DNA from: JAKPQE01 sp041397845
GTDB taxonomy: Bacteria > Pseudomonadota > Alphaproteobacteria > Rhizobiales > JAKPQE01
NCBI GenBank assembly: GCA_041397845.1
Contig: JAWKVW010000011.1
Location: forward strand, 57,853 to 121,852
Length of the DNA stretch: 64,000 bases
Direction: 5' to 3'
Shown here: in pieces, positions 35,749 through 44,288 of the stretch
How the letters are laid out: each line of letters opens with the position of its first letter
How positions within the stretch are numbered: the first letter of the stretch is position 1
The notes under the pieces: model-generated
Told to the model about the DNA's origin: nothing
Seen by the model: only the letters and a program-made list of their open reading frames with translations
Database searches by the model: none
Translations under genes and position numbers: made by a program

Positions 35749-36900
35749 TCATTTCGCCGGCTTGCCATCGCCGGCCATACCGCCCATTCCGCCCATGCCC
35801 TGCTGCGGCATGCCGGGATATCCCGGCGGCACCGGATAGGGCGCCGGCGGATAGCCGCCCGCAGGATACTGCGGCGCGTAGCCAGCCTGCGGCTGCGGAT
35901 AGCCGGCCGGCGGCTGGCCGTAGCCCGGAGCTCCGCCCTGCGGGCCGAACTGCGGCGCCGGCGGATAGGCTCCGCCCTGCGGACCGTACTGCGGGCCGGG
36001 ACCATAGCCGCCCTGCGGACCACCATACTGCGGCCCACCATACTGCGGGCCACCATACTGGGGACCCGGGCCATAGCCGGCCGGCGGCTGGCCATATCCC
36101 TGCATCCCGCCCTGCGGGCCGGGGCCGGCTGCCGGCGGCTGCGGCGCGGCAGCGGCATCCGGCTGGGCCGGCGGCTCGAGCAGACGGAAGCCTTCCGGCA
36201 CCTGGAACAGCGCCTGATCGGGCTTGATCACCTGCACCCCGCGCAGCTCCCGCGCCATGCCGCCCGGGAAGTGTTCATAGACATTGAGCTTGTACTCGGG
36301 ATCGAACAGCACGACGCCGCTCTCGAACCGGCCGTTCGGCTGACGGAACCCGATTTCCCAGCGCTCCACCGTCCGGCTGTCATGACGCTCGGTGCCCTGA
36401 AGCGTGCCCTGCATCACCCGCCCGTCGGGGAATTCCTGCCGGATCACCATCTTGCGCTGGGTATCCCAGAGGACCTTGAGCGCACCGGGCGCACCTTCGG
36501 GTGTAACCTCCCACTTCTCGACCTTGACGCCGGCAAAGTCATCTTCCCCGACGCGCTCGCATTTGAGCTGCTCGGAGGCGACGCACGGCGCGTCGGTCGG
36601 TGCCGCAAGCTGTCCGGCGCCATCCGGCGCCTTGAATTCGATATAGGTCCGGTCGTCCGGGAAGAGCACCTTGGCGTTGCCGTCCCTGGAACGGATTTCA
36701 ACAATCCGCCGCCCGTCCGTCAGCGACTCGAACCGCACCCCTTCCGAGGTCACATAGATAGTCCCGCTCTGCGTCCCCATCCCGGGCACGGTCATCACGG
36801 CGCTCGCCATGAACTCGACCGGCTCGGCTGCGGCTGGCGCAAGACCGACGAGGCTCATCAGAGCCGCGACGCTCGCGGTAGCCTTCCAGTTCCTATGCAT
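35749..36900 (-). CDS. secreted protein with Pro/Gly/Tyr/Gln-rich repeat tail
   Basis: 383-residue exported protein with a signal peptide (MHRNWKATASVAALMSLVGL... cut after APAAA). Residues ~27-230 form a beta-rich domain (FMASAVMTVPGMGTQSGTIY; FEIVD-type strands; DSRTVERWEIGFRQPNGRFE) that loosely resembles LolA/DUF4412 carrier folds; this is tentative. From about residue 245 the chain is a low-complexity tail of YGGPQ, YGPGPQ and PPAGYP repeats ending in GMGGMGG. GGGAGGC precedes the ATG at 36900. It is probably the penultimate gene of the minus-strand array; a strong hairpin separates it from the sulfur-globule-type gene. Confidence 0.8.
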   Translation of the reverse strand: MHRNWKATASVAALMSLVGLAPAAAEPVEFMASAVMTVPGMGTQSGTIYVTSEGVRFESLTDGRRIVEIRSRDGNAKVLFPDDRTYIEFKAPDGAGQLAAPTDAPCVASEQLKCERVGEDDFAGVKVEKWEVTPEGAPGALKVLWDTQRKMVIRQEFPDGRVMQGTLQGTERHDSRTVERWEIGFRQPNGRFESGVVLFDPEYKLNVYEHFPGGMARELRGVQVIKPDQALFQVPEGFRLLEPPAQPDAAAAPQPPAAGPGPQGGMQGYGQPPAGYGPGPQYGGPQYGGPQYGGPQGGYGPGPQYGPQGGAYPPAPQFGPQGGAPGYGQPPAGYPQPQAGYAPQYPAGGYPPAPYPVPPGYPGMPQQGMGGMGGMAGDGKPAK

Positions 36901-37004
36901 TAGACCGCCTCCCTGAAAATCTTGTCGACGCCGGATCACGACCATGAAGCCGGGACGCTCGCGCCCTTGTCATTCCTGTCCCGCAGGTCTTGTGAATGCG
37001 AATG

Positions 37005-37042
37005 GTGGAGACGGGCGGGCCGCCCGGCCATCCCGTCTCCAC
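37005..37042 (-). other. intercistronic hairpin downstream of the sulfur-globule-type gene
   Basis: An 11-bp perfect stem (GTGGAGACGGG / CCCGTCTCCAC) encloses a smaller CGGGCCGCCCG palindrome. It lies 33-70 bp after the 37075 stop on the minus strand. No T-run follows, so it is more likely an mRNA-stabilising or partial attenuating structure than a full terminator; it could raise the amount of globule-protein mRNA relative to downstream genes. Confidence 0.6.
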
Positions 37043-37074
37043 GCACTCGCTATTCAGCGATCTGACGTGTCAGA

Positions 37075-37449
37075 TCACTGCGCCGGCGCGGCCGGAGCAG
37101 CCGGAGCAGCCGGCGCGGCCGGCGGGGCCGGCGGGGCGTAGCCATACGGGGCGTAGCCATACGGAGCGCCGTAGCCATACGGAGCGCCGTAGCCATACGG
37201 AGCGCCGTAGCCATAGCCCGGATAGCCATAGCCATAGCCGTTGCCATAGCCACGGCCGCCGCCGCGACCACCAAAGCTCATGTTGAAGTCGCCGTCGCCC
37301 CAGCCATTGCCGTCGAACGGACCGCCGCCACCCCACGGGCCGCCGCCCCACGGGCCCCAGCCCCACGCATTCGCGCTGCCGGTCGAGAGCGCCGCGGCCG
37401 CCAGGCCAACAACACCGGCGAGCATGGTCGCCTTGAGAAGCTTCCTCAT
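37075..37449 (-). CDS. sulfur globule protein-like Gly/Tyr-rich secreted protein
   Basis: 124-residue protein. A signal peptide (MRKLLKATMLAGVVGLAAAA... ending SANA) precedes a mature part starting WGWGPWGGGPWGGGGPF. It continues NGWGDGDFNMSFGGRGGGRG, then YGYGYPGYGYGAPYGYGAPY with three exact APYGYG units, and ends in a PAAPAAPAAPA tail. This composition and the GDFNM..GRG..GYGYGY order match the structural envelope proteins (SgpA/SgpB) of sulfur globules in purple sulfur bacteria. It would coat periplasmic sulfur. The context (DUF302 nearby; soxYZ 16 kb away) agrees. No other function is known for such sequences, but low complexity limits certainty. Confidence 0.7.
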   Translation of the reverse strand: MRKLLKATMLAGVVGLAAAALSTGSANAWGWGPWGGGPWGGGGPFDGNGWGDGDFNMSFGGRGGGRGYGNGYGYGYPGYGYGAPYGYGAPYGYGAPYGYAPYGYAPPAPPAAPAAPAAPAAPAQ

Positions 37450-37559
37450 GTCGTCACTCCTTGCTTTATGTCCCTCTTCGCAAACTGACTTCCGGAAGGA
37501 GGGAGCTCTCCCGAAAAGCCGCCCCGACCCATGGGCCGTGGATTCGAATTCCGCATTCC

Positions 37560-38090
37560 TCAGTCCGCCAGCACCCACGGCGCCGCGAAACCGGGCGTCG
37601 CCAGGGTGAAGGGGTCTGCATAAGGTCCAAAGCCGCCATAGCCCGGGCCGAACCCGGCACCGCCAAGGCCCGGTGAAAAGCCGCCAAGCCCTGGCGAAAA
37701 GCCGCCGAGAACGCCGCCGAACGGAGCCGCCGGATAGCCGTATCCGGGATACCCGCCGCCGCCTGGATAGCCCGGACCGTAAGCTGGCATGCCGTAGCCC
37801 GGCCCATATCCCGGCGCCGCATATCCCGGCGCCCCGTAATTCGGCGCTCCATAACCCGGAGCCGGATATCCCGGCGCGTTCGCCGCCGGCGGCGCCGCCT
37901 GCGGTCGATGGTCCGGAAAGGACTGCGGCCGCGAGGCAAACACATTGCCGGTCATCTGCGGATCGCTCGGCACATAGTTCTGCGCGGATGGCGCCCACGG
38001 ATTGGCGTTCTGCGCAATGGCGGCACCGGCGAGCAAGACCGTCGCCGCCGCAAATGCCAGAACTGCTGAGGGTGCCCCGTTCATCGTCAT
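37560..38090 (-). CDS. secreted Gly/Pro/Tyr-rich low-complexity protein
   Basis: 176-residue exported protein with a signal peptide (MTMNGAPSAVLAFAAATVLL... ending AIA). The mature N-terminus (QNANPWAPSAQNYVPSDPQM) is followed by irregular PGYGAP, PGYGPGYGMP and GGYPGYGYP repeats, then GGFSPGLGGFSPGLGGAGFG. AAAGGCG precedes the ATG at 38090. It begins 11 bp after the stop of the 483-residue gene upstream, so the two are cotranscribed. No catalytic domain is visible; it resembles structural or envelope-coating proteins and shares its composition with the neighbouring globule-type protein. Family not recognised. Confidence 0.78.
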   Translation of the reverse strand: MTMNGAPSAVLAFAAATVLLAGAAIAQNANPWAPSAQNYVPSDPQMTGNVFASRPQSFPDHRPQAAPPAANAPGYPAPGYGAPNYGAPGYAAPGYGPGYGMPAYGPGYPGGGGYPGYGYPAAPFGGVLGGFSPGLGGFSPGLGGAGFGPGYGGFGPYADPFTLATPGFAAPWVLAD

Positions 38091-38101
38091 CGCCTTTGTT
38101 G

Positions 38102-39553
38102 TCAGCGCCCGGCCATCGGCCCGAACGACCAGCCTGCCGCGCCGCTCTGCGCCTGCCGTTGCGGGGTGGCCGCCGCGCCGAAATCGACCCGAACCGTGTT
38201 GCCGCTTGCCGGCAGATTGCCGTTCACCGGCGGATAGACCGCAACGCCGACGCCCGGCACCGCAAGCGAGCCGCGCCGGTCGGGCGCCGCCTCGCCGGCC
38301 GCCCCCGGCGAAAAGCCGGTCGCCGGCGGAAACGCCTGATCGGAAATCGGTCCCGTCGAATAAGGCAGGTTGCCGTCGCCGCCGCGGTTTCCGGCGGCCT
38401 TTGCCGGACCGGACCAGCTTTCCGGTGCCGGCGCCGGTGCAGCGGCTGGCGGCGGCGCCCAGGGGCTGGCCGCACCGGCCGGCACACTCGGTGCACCGCG
38501 CTCTGCCGCCGGCGGCTGGGCATAGGCTGGCGGAGCATAGGGATAACCGGGCATTCCATAGGCCGGCGGATAGGGAGCACCGTAGCCGTAGCCCGGCATC
38601 GGACCGTAGGCACCCGGCATCATCGGCCCCGGCCAGCCCGGCGCAGGTGCACCGTAGCCGACAGGTGGAGCCGGTGGGCGAGCGCCATATCCGCCGTAGC
38701 CGTCGACCCGCGCCGGCGCACCATAGGGCCGATAGCCCGGATACGCCGTTCCCCCGCGCGGCTCGGCCGTTCCCCCCACTGGCGGAAAAGTCGTATACCC
38801 GGACTGACCCGGATAACCCGGCGCCCCGTTCCCCGCCGGCCCGGCCGCCCCGGTGGGCGGCATTCCATGCCCCTGGTCCTCGCCTGGGGCACCCCATCCG
38901 GGGGACGTCCAGTCGCCGCTGCCAAGGGCATAATCGTCATTGACCGAGATCGGCTCGGCTCCCGTCCGCGGCAGAACCCAGCCCGGTGCGCCGTTCCAGC
39001 CGGGCATCGCATCGCCCGACATGCCAGACATTCCCGACATGCCTGACATTCCGGCCATGCCGCCCATCGGCCCCGGAACGGGACCGCCAATCGGTGCACC
39101 GATCGGAGCACCGAGCGGCATGTATCCCGGCGCCTGCAGGGGCGTGTTGCCGCCCGCCGAGGCAAAGCCGCCAACCGCCTCGTTTTCCTTCTTGGCCTTC
39201 GCCTTCGCCTCGGCCTCGGCCGCGGCGCGATCCTGCTCCGGGTCGTATCCGACCGGCGGATAGGCACCATAGCTGTTCGCCTGCGCAACGAGCTGGTTGT
39301 CGAACCGCTGCGCCCAGGCGCCCGCGTCCGGACCGCTGCCCGGCAGCCGCCGTTCGACACTGGCAAGGGCGCAGCAGCCACGGCCGGAAACCTCGGCAAT
39401 TCCCGTCTCCGGCAGCAACAGCGCTGTCCGCGCTGCCGCACCGCTGCCCGCCGCCTCGGCCGGCGTGTCGATGAGCGTCCGTGCCGCCGGCAGCGCCACC
39501 ATCAGCGCGCCAATCGCCGCCATCGTGGCGAAATGCGAAAACCTGAGTTTCAT
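38102..39553 (-). CDS. large secreted Gly/Pro/Tyr/Met-rich protein
   Basis: 483-residue exported protein. A signal segment (FATMAAIGALMVALPAARTL) is followed by a more ordered part (ALLLPETGIAEVSGRGCCAL; ERRLPGSGPDAGAWAQRFDN; an Ala/Glu/Lys helix RAAAEAEAKAKAKKENEA). A long disordered region follows with MGGMAGMSGMSGMSGMSG, PIGAPIG and many YG(A/Y)P units, then a C-terminal block (VAVYPPVNGNLPASGNTVRV). Its ATG overlaps the TGA of the RND permease gene (TGATG), so translation is coupled. Family not recognised. Two adjacent Cys (GCC) near the mature N-terminus could bind a ligand. Confidence 0.78.
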   Translation of the reverse strand: MKLRFSHFATMAAIGALMVALPAARTLIDTPAEAAGSGAAARTALLLPETGIAEVSGRGCCALASVERRLPGSGPDAGAWAQRFDNQLVAQANSYGAYPPVGYDPEQDRAAAEAEAKAKAKKENEAVGGFASAGGNTPLQAPGYMPLGAPIGAPIGGPVPGPMGGMAGMSGMSGMSGMSGDAMPGWNGAPGWVLPRTGAEPISVNDDYALGSGDWTSPGWGAPGEDQGHGMPPTGAAGPAGNGAPGYPGQSGYTTFPPVGGTAEPRGGTAYPGYRPYGAPARVDGYGGYGARPPAPPVGYGAPAPGWPGPMMPGAYGPMPGYGYGAPYPPAYGMPGYPYAPPAYAQPPAAERGAPSVPAGAASPWAPPPAAAPAPAPESWSGPAKAAGNRGGDGNLPYSTGPISDQAFPPATGFSPGAAGEAAPDRRGSLAVPGVGVAVYPPVNGNLPASGNTVRVDFGAAATPQRQAQSGAAGWSFGPMAGR

Positions 39554-42500
39554 CACCCGTGCCCTCCCTTGGCCTTCCGGGTTGCGACGCGGCGCGCCTT
39601 GCGCATGTCGGCCCGCGACTGCCGCTTGCGGTCGCTGCCCTGCCGACCGGCCTGCGCGCCGCCCGTATCCTCGTCCTGGGCTGCATCGAAATCGGTCTCT
39701 TCGGCCTCGTTCACCGGCTCGACCTCGACGACCGGTGCCGGTGGTGCGACGACGACGGTCTTTGCCTTGACCTTCGAGGTCCGCGGTGCCGGCGCCGCCG
39801 GCTCGACCTGGATGCTGTGATCGGCCTTGCGGGCAGCAACCGCTGCCGCCGCACGACCCTTCTTCGCCTTCGGCGCCTTCTCCTCGGCAGCGGGCGCCTC
39901 AGTAGGCGCCTCGTCGGCCGCTTCTTCGACAGAAGCCGCCGCCACTTCAGCAGCCGCGTCCACCCTGGCCGATGCCCGCTCGGCCTCGGCCTCGGCGAGG
40001 ATATGTTCCGCTTCAGCCGCAGCCTCGGCGTCCATGTCGGTATCGTCGACATCATCGTCGCCGATGGGCTCAACCGCCATCGCCGCCGCTTCCGCCTCGT
40101 CGGCGCCGGTTTCCGAGAACACCTCGTCGGCCTCGGCAGCCGCCTGCGCTTCAAGCGCCGTCTCGACCACCGGCTCCTCGAGTGCCCGCGCCGTGGCGGC
40201 CGCCGCCGCAGCCGCGCTGGTCACCGCCTTCGAAACCGGGCGCGGCTCTTCAGCCAGCGCCGCAGCCGGGGCAACTGCCGCAGCCGGGGCAACTGCCGCG
40301 GGCGCCGCCGGAGCAGGAGCCGCGGGAGCCGGAGCAGGCGTGGCCGGGGCCGCAGCCGCCGGTGCGACCGGAGCTGCCGGCTGCGGCACAGGCGCGCCGC
40401 CACCGCCACCACCAGAGCCCGTCGGGCCGGAGGGCGGCGGCGTCTTCTTCTTGAACAGCCCCTTGAAGCCTTCCTTGATCGCCAGCCAGATGAAGAACGG
40501 CAGCGCCCGGATCGCATAGAAAGCCATCGCGATCTTTTCCGGGTCGATGATCTTGCCGACCAGCGCCTTGATGCCCATCCAAGCCATGATGAAGACGGCC
40601 CGGATCATGTAGAAGCCCATCATCAGCGCGCTGGCGATGCGGCCCGGCTGGGCATCGGCCTCGACGGCATCCGCCTCGCCGTCGATGAGGCCGGAGCGGG
40701 CCCGCACGCAGGCAAGCGGGATCATCACCAGCGTCAGCAGCGTCGACACCATGCCGCCGAACATCAGCGAGATCGCCATGCCCTGGAAGATCGGGTCGGT
40801 GATGATGACGCTCGAGCCGGCAACCAGCGCCAGCGCCGTGATCAGGATCGGCCGTGTCCGCGTCCGGGCCGACTGCAGCACCGCCTCGCGCGGCGCCATG
40901 CCGGCGGCGACCGCCTGCTGCGAGAAGTCGACGAGCAGGATCGAATTGCGCACGATGATGCCGGCAAGTGCGATGAAGCCGATCATCGAGGTGGCGGTGA
41001 ATTCGGCGCCAAGCAGCATGTGGCCGGGCACGATGCCGATCAGCGTCAACGGAATCGGCGCCATGATGATGCCGGGCAGGCGGAAATTGCCGAACTCCCA
41101 CACCACCAGCATGTAGATCATCACCATCGCCGCCGCGAAGGCGATGCCCATGTCGCGGAAGGTCTCGTAGGTGACGGTCCACTCGCCGGTCCACTCGAAG
41201 GCCGAGGTGAAGCTGTCTTCCGGCGGCGAGATCCAGTTCGAAGCGAGTTTCACCCCGTCCGGCGCCGTGTAGTCCGTAAGCAGCCGCTCGACTTCGAGCA
41301 TGCCGTAGATCGGCGCACCGAGCCGCCCGGCAACGTCGCCGGTCACATATTCGATCGGCCGCAGGTCCTTGTGGAAAATCGTCTGGTCTTCCGGCAGCCG
41401 GTCGAAGCGGCCGAGCTCGGCGATCGGCACCATCGTGCCGGCCTGCGAGCGGATCGGAATCTCGCCGAGACGCGACATCTGGCTGCGCACCTCGAGCGGT
41501 GCCTGCAACACGATGAAGCGCGGCTCGAGCTCATGGCCGAGCTTGGCATCGCCAAGGCGGAACCCGCCGAGCGCCATCGCCAGTTGCTCGTTGACCGAGC
41601 CGATGGTGACGCCCTTCAGCGCCGCCTTCTGCCGGTCGATCATGAACTGCCAGCGCTCGTAATGCGCCGTCAGGTAGTTATCGACGTCGACCACCGACGG
41701 CGCCTTGGTGAAGATCGCGGTGAGGTCCTCGGCGACCCGGCGCCGCGTCGAGGCGTCCGGACCATAGACCTCGGCAACGAGCGTCTGCAGCACCGGCGGT
41801 CCGGGCGGCATTTCGATGACGCCGATCTTGGCGCCCATCTCGTTGGCGAGCGGCGTCAGCGCCTCGCGCACCGCGACGGCGATCTGGTGGCTCGAGCGGT
41901 CGCGGTCGCCCTTGTCGAGCAACTGCACCTGGATATCTGCCTCCCACGACCGCTGCCGCAGGTAGTAGTGCCGCACGAGGCCGTTGAAGTTGAACGGCGA
42001 CGCCGTGCCGGCATAAGTCTGGATCGCCGTCACTTCCGGCATTTCCAGCAGCTTGTCGGCCAGCCGCTGCGTCACGTTCGCCGTCGTCGCCAGCGCCGTG
42101 CCCTCGGGCATGTTGATGACGACGTTGAACTCCGGCTTGTTGTCGAACGGCAGCATCTTCACCGCCACATGGGTGGTGTAGAAGGCCATGCAGAACAACA
42201 GAAAGACGCCCCAGATCGCCAGTTTCAGCATCCGGTTCTTGGCCCGGCTCTCAAAGAACGGCACCAGCAGGCGACGATAGAAGCGGCCGAGCGCCTCGCT
42301 CTGGTGATGCTCCTTGTCCTGCGCCTTGGTGAGCTGGGCGAGCGAGGGGCGGATGCGATAGGCCAGCCACGGCGTGAACACGAACGCGGCGAACAGCGAG
42401 AACAGCATCGCCACCGAACCGAGCGCCGGGATCGGCTCCATGTAGGGGCCCATCATGCCGGACACGAAGCCCATCGGCAGCAGCGCCGCGATCACGGTGA

Positions 42501-43950
42501 AGGTCGCAAGGATGGTTGGATTGCCGACCTCGCGCACCGCATCGACGGTCGTCTCGGTGTCGATGTCGCCCTTCATCAGCCAGCGGCGATAGATGTTTTC
42601 AACGACGACGATCGCGTCGTCGACGAGAATGCCGATCGAGAAAATGAGCGCGAACAGCGACACCCGGTCGATGGTGTAGTTGAGCACCCAGGCCGCGAAC
42701 ACCGTGACGAGGATGACCACCGGGATGACGATGAGCACGACGGTCGCCGCCCGGATGCCGAGCGCGAGCAGGATGAGGATCGTCACCGCGCCGGTCGCCA
42801 CGAACAGCTTGAAGATCAGTTCGTTGACCTTCTCGTTCGCGGTCTCGCCGTAGTTCCGCGTCGTCGAGACCTGCACGTCGCCGGGGATCACCCGGCCCTT
42901 GAGGTAATCGACCTTTTCAAGGATCGCATCGGCGACGGTCACGCCGTTCGTGCCGGTCTTCTTGGCGATCGCGATCGTCACCGCGGCAGCGCCGTGATCG
43001 GCCTTGGTGATGCCTTCCTCGGCCGCCGGCCCGGTGAAGTACTGGACGACGCTTTCGGCCTCGCCCGGTCCCTCGATGACATTGGCAACATCGCGCAGAT
43101 AGACCGGGCTGCCGTTGAACGTGCCGACGACGAGCCGTTCGAGATCGCCGGCATGTTCGAGGAACTCGCCGGAATAGACCGTGAAGCTCGTACCCTCGAT
43201 CTCGGCCTGGCCGACCTTCTGCTTGGCGTTCGCGCCCTTGATCGCGCCGGCGATCTGGTCGAGCCCGATGCCGTAACCGGACAGCCGCTCCGGCATGACC
43301 TCGACGCGCATCTGCTCCGGCCGGCCACCGACGATGAAGCTCTGGCTGGTGTTCGGCACTTCCTTGAGGCGCTGCAGCACCTCGAGGGCGATGAGCCGCA
43401 ACGCCGAGTCGTCGACCGTTTCCGACCACAGCGTGATCGTCACCGTCGGCACGTCGTCGACGCCCTTCGGCTTGACCAGCGGCTGCGACACGCCCGGCGG
43501 GATCTTGTCGAGATTGGAGGCAAGCTTGTCGTAGAGCTTGATCAGCGAGGGTTCCATCTTCTCGCCGACGTCGAACTCGACAGTCACCATGCCCTGGCCG
43601 CGCTCGGAGGCCGAGTAGACATGCTTGACGCCCGGGATCTCGCTGACCATCCGCTCGAGCGGATCGATCGCGAGACTGGAAACCTGCACCGCCGGCGCAC
43701 CTTCGTACTGCACGAAGATATCGACCATCGGCACCGAAATCTGGGGATCTTCCTGACGGGGCGTGACGGCAAGGCCGAGAATGCCGGCAGCCAGGCAGCA
43801 GATGAGGAACAGCGGAGAGAGCGGCGAATGGACGAACATTTTCGCCATCGCACCGGCAAGGCCAAGGCTCTTGCCATGCTCCTCGATCGGAATCCCGTAG
43901 GCGCCGATCTCACCGTTCGACCCGTGTCCGTTATGCCGCTCGTCACTCAT
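39553..43950 (-). CDS. RND-family efflux permease with long Ala/Pro-rich C-terminal extension
   Basis: 1465-residue proton-driven RND permease. Both halves are present: the first periplasmic loop begins after ILGLAVTPRQEDPQISVPMV, and helix 4 has the proton-relay pair in SIGILVDDAIVVVENIYRR. The later helix block includes GFIALAGIIVRNSILLVDFS and MAISLMFGGMVSTLLTLVMI. Beyond the usual end (~residue 1080) come two extra hydrophobic segments (FYMIRAVFIMAWMGIKALVG; FYAIRALPFFIWLAIKEGF). From about residue 1165 there is a 300-residue low-complexity Ala/Pro/Glu tail ending in a basic patch (DRKRQSRADMRKARRVATRK). The adaptor gene lies upstream; no outer-membrane channel gene is adjacent. Substrate unknown. 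Confidence 0.9.
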   Translation of the reverse strand: MSDERHNGHGSNGEIGAYGIPIEEHGKSLGLAGAMAKMFVHSPLSPLFLICCLAAGILGLAVTPRQEDPQISVPMVDIFVQYEGAPAVQVSSLAIDPLERMVSEIPGVKHVYSASERGQGMVTVEFDVGEKMEPSLIKLYDKLASNLDKIPPGVSQPLVKPKGVDDVPTVTITLWSETVDDSALRLIALEVLQRLKEVPNTSQSFIVGGRPEQMRVEVMPERLSGYGIGLDQIAGAIKGANAKQKVGQAEIEGTSFTVYSGEFLEHAGDLERLVVGTFNGSPVYLRDVANVIEGPGEAESVVQYFTGPAAEEGITKADHGAAAVTIAIAKKTGTNGVTVADAILEKVDYLKGRVIPGDVQVSTTRNYGETANEKVNELIFKLFVATGAVTILILLALGIRAATVVLIVIPVVILVTVFAAWVLNYTIDRVSLFALIFSIGILVDDAIVVVENIYRRWLMKGDIDTETTVDAVREVGNPTILATFTVIAALLPMGFVSGMMGPYMEPIPALGSVAMLFSLFAAFVFTPWLAYRIRPSLAQLTKAQDKEHHQSEALGRFYRRLLVPFFESRAKNRMLKLAIWGVFLLFCMAFYTTHVAVKMLPFDNKPEFNVVINMPEGTALATTANVTQRLADKLLEMPEVTAIQTYAGTASPFNFNGLVRHYYLRQRSWEADIQVQLLDKGDRDRSSHQIAVAVREALTPLANEMGAKIGVIEMPPGPPVLQTLVAEVYGPDASTRRRVAEDLTAIFTKAPSVVDVDNYLTAHYERWQFMIDRQKAALKGVTIGSVNEQLAMALGGFRLGDAKLGHELEPRFIVLQAPLEVRSQMSRLGEIPIRSQAGTMVPIAELGRFDRLPEDQTIFHKDLRPIEYVTGDVAGRLGAPIYGMLEVERLLTDYTAPDGVKLASNWISPPEDSFTSAFEWTGEWTVTYETFRDMGIAFAAAMVMIYMLVVWEFGNFRLPGIIMAPIPLTLIGIVPGHMLLGAEFTATSMIGFIALAGIIVRNSILLVDFSQQAVAAGMAPREAVLQSARTRTRPILITALALVAGSSVIITDPIFQGMAISLMFGGMVSTLLTLVMIPLACVRARSGLIDGEADAVEADAQPGRIASALMMGFYMIRAVFIMAWMGIKALVGKIIDPEKIAMAFYAIRALPFFIWLAIKEGFKGLFKKKTPPPSGPTGSGGGGGGAPVPQPAAPVAPAAAAPATPAPAPAAPAPAAPAAVAPAAAVAPAAALAEEPRPVSKAVTSAAAAAAATARALEEPVVETALEAQAAAEADEVFSETGADEAEAAAMAVEPIGDDDVDDTDMDAEAAAEAEHILAEAEAERASARVDAAAEVAAASVEEAADEAPTEAPAAEEKAPKAKKGRAAAAVAARKADHSIQVEPAAPAPRTSKVKAKTVVVAPPAPVVEVEPVNEAEETDFDAAQDEDTGGAQAGRQGSDRKRQSRADMRKARRVATRKAKGGHG

Positions 43951-44288
43951 CGTGCTGCAGTCGTCCCCCTTGCCGCCCCGACCGGAGCGGTACGATTGCC
44001 CGGCGCCCCGCCTTTGAACGAGACGCGTTTCCTCATGGCTCCGCTTGTGTCGCGGAGCTTCTTGCCCCTCGGGTCCGCCAATCGGCAGCCGTCAGGCTTT
44101 GCGTGGAACTGTTCCCTGGCGCGATGCCCCGTCCCGGCCGGCCTTTCGGTCAGGCCCGGGGCCGTGCCGGCCCTTTGGCCGACTGCCGGACTGCCGCGCT
44201 ACGGTGATCCATGCGAACGCTCTCCCACGCTTCGTTTCGCGGATCTTTTCCGGAGCGAGTGGCCTCCCTCTTGTCCGGCACGCCTCGT
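43951..44288. other. 338-bp gap between RND adaptor and permease genes
   Basis: This gap lies inside the presumed transcription unit. It is unusually long, since the other junctions here are overlaps or a few bases. No open frame with family resemblance is found on either strand. GC-rich inverted segments around 44140-44200 (GCCGGCC elements) could fold. Only a weak ribosome-binding site precedes the permease ATG. A lost or frameshift-hidden small gene, or a regulatory leader, remain possible. Confidence 0.4.

Noticed and set aside
36996..37286. Plus-strand frame with SHTERR repeats
   Set aside because: The repeats are the antisense reading of the APYGYG codons in the sulfur-globule-type gene, which has a signal peptide and family-like order on the minus strand.
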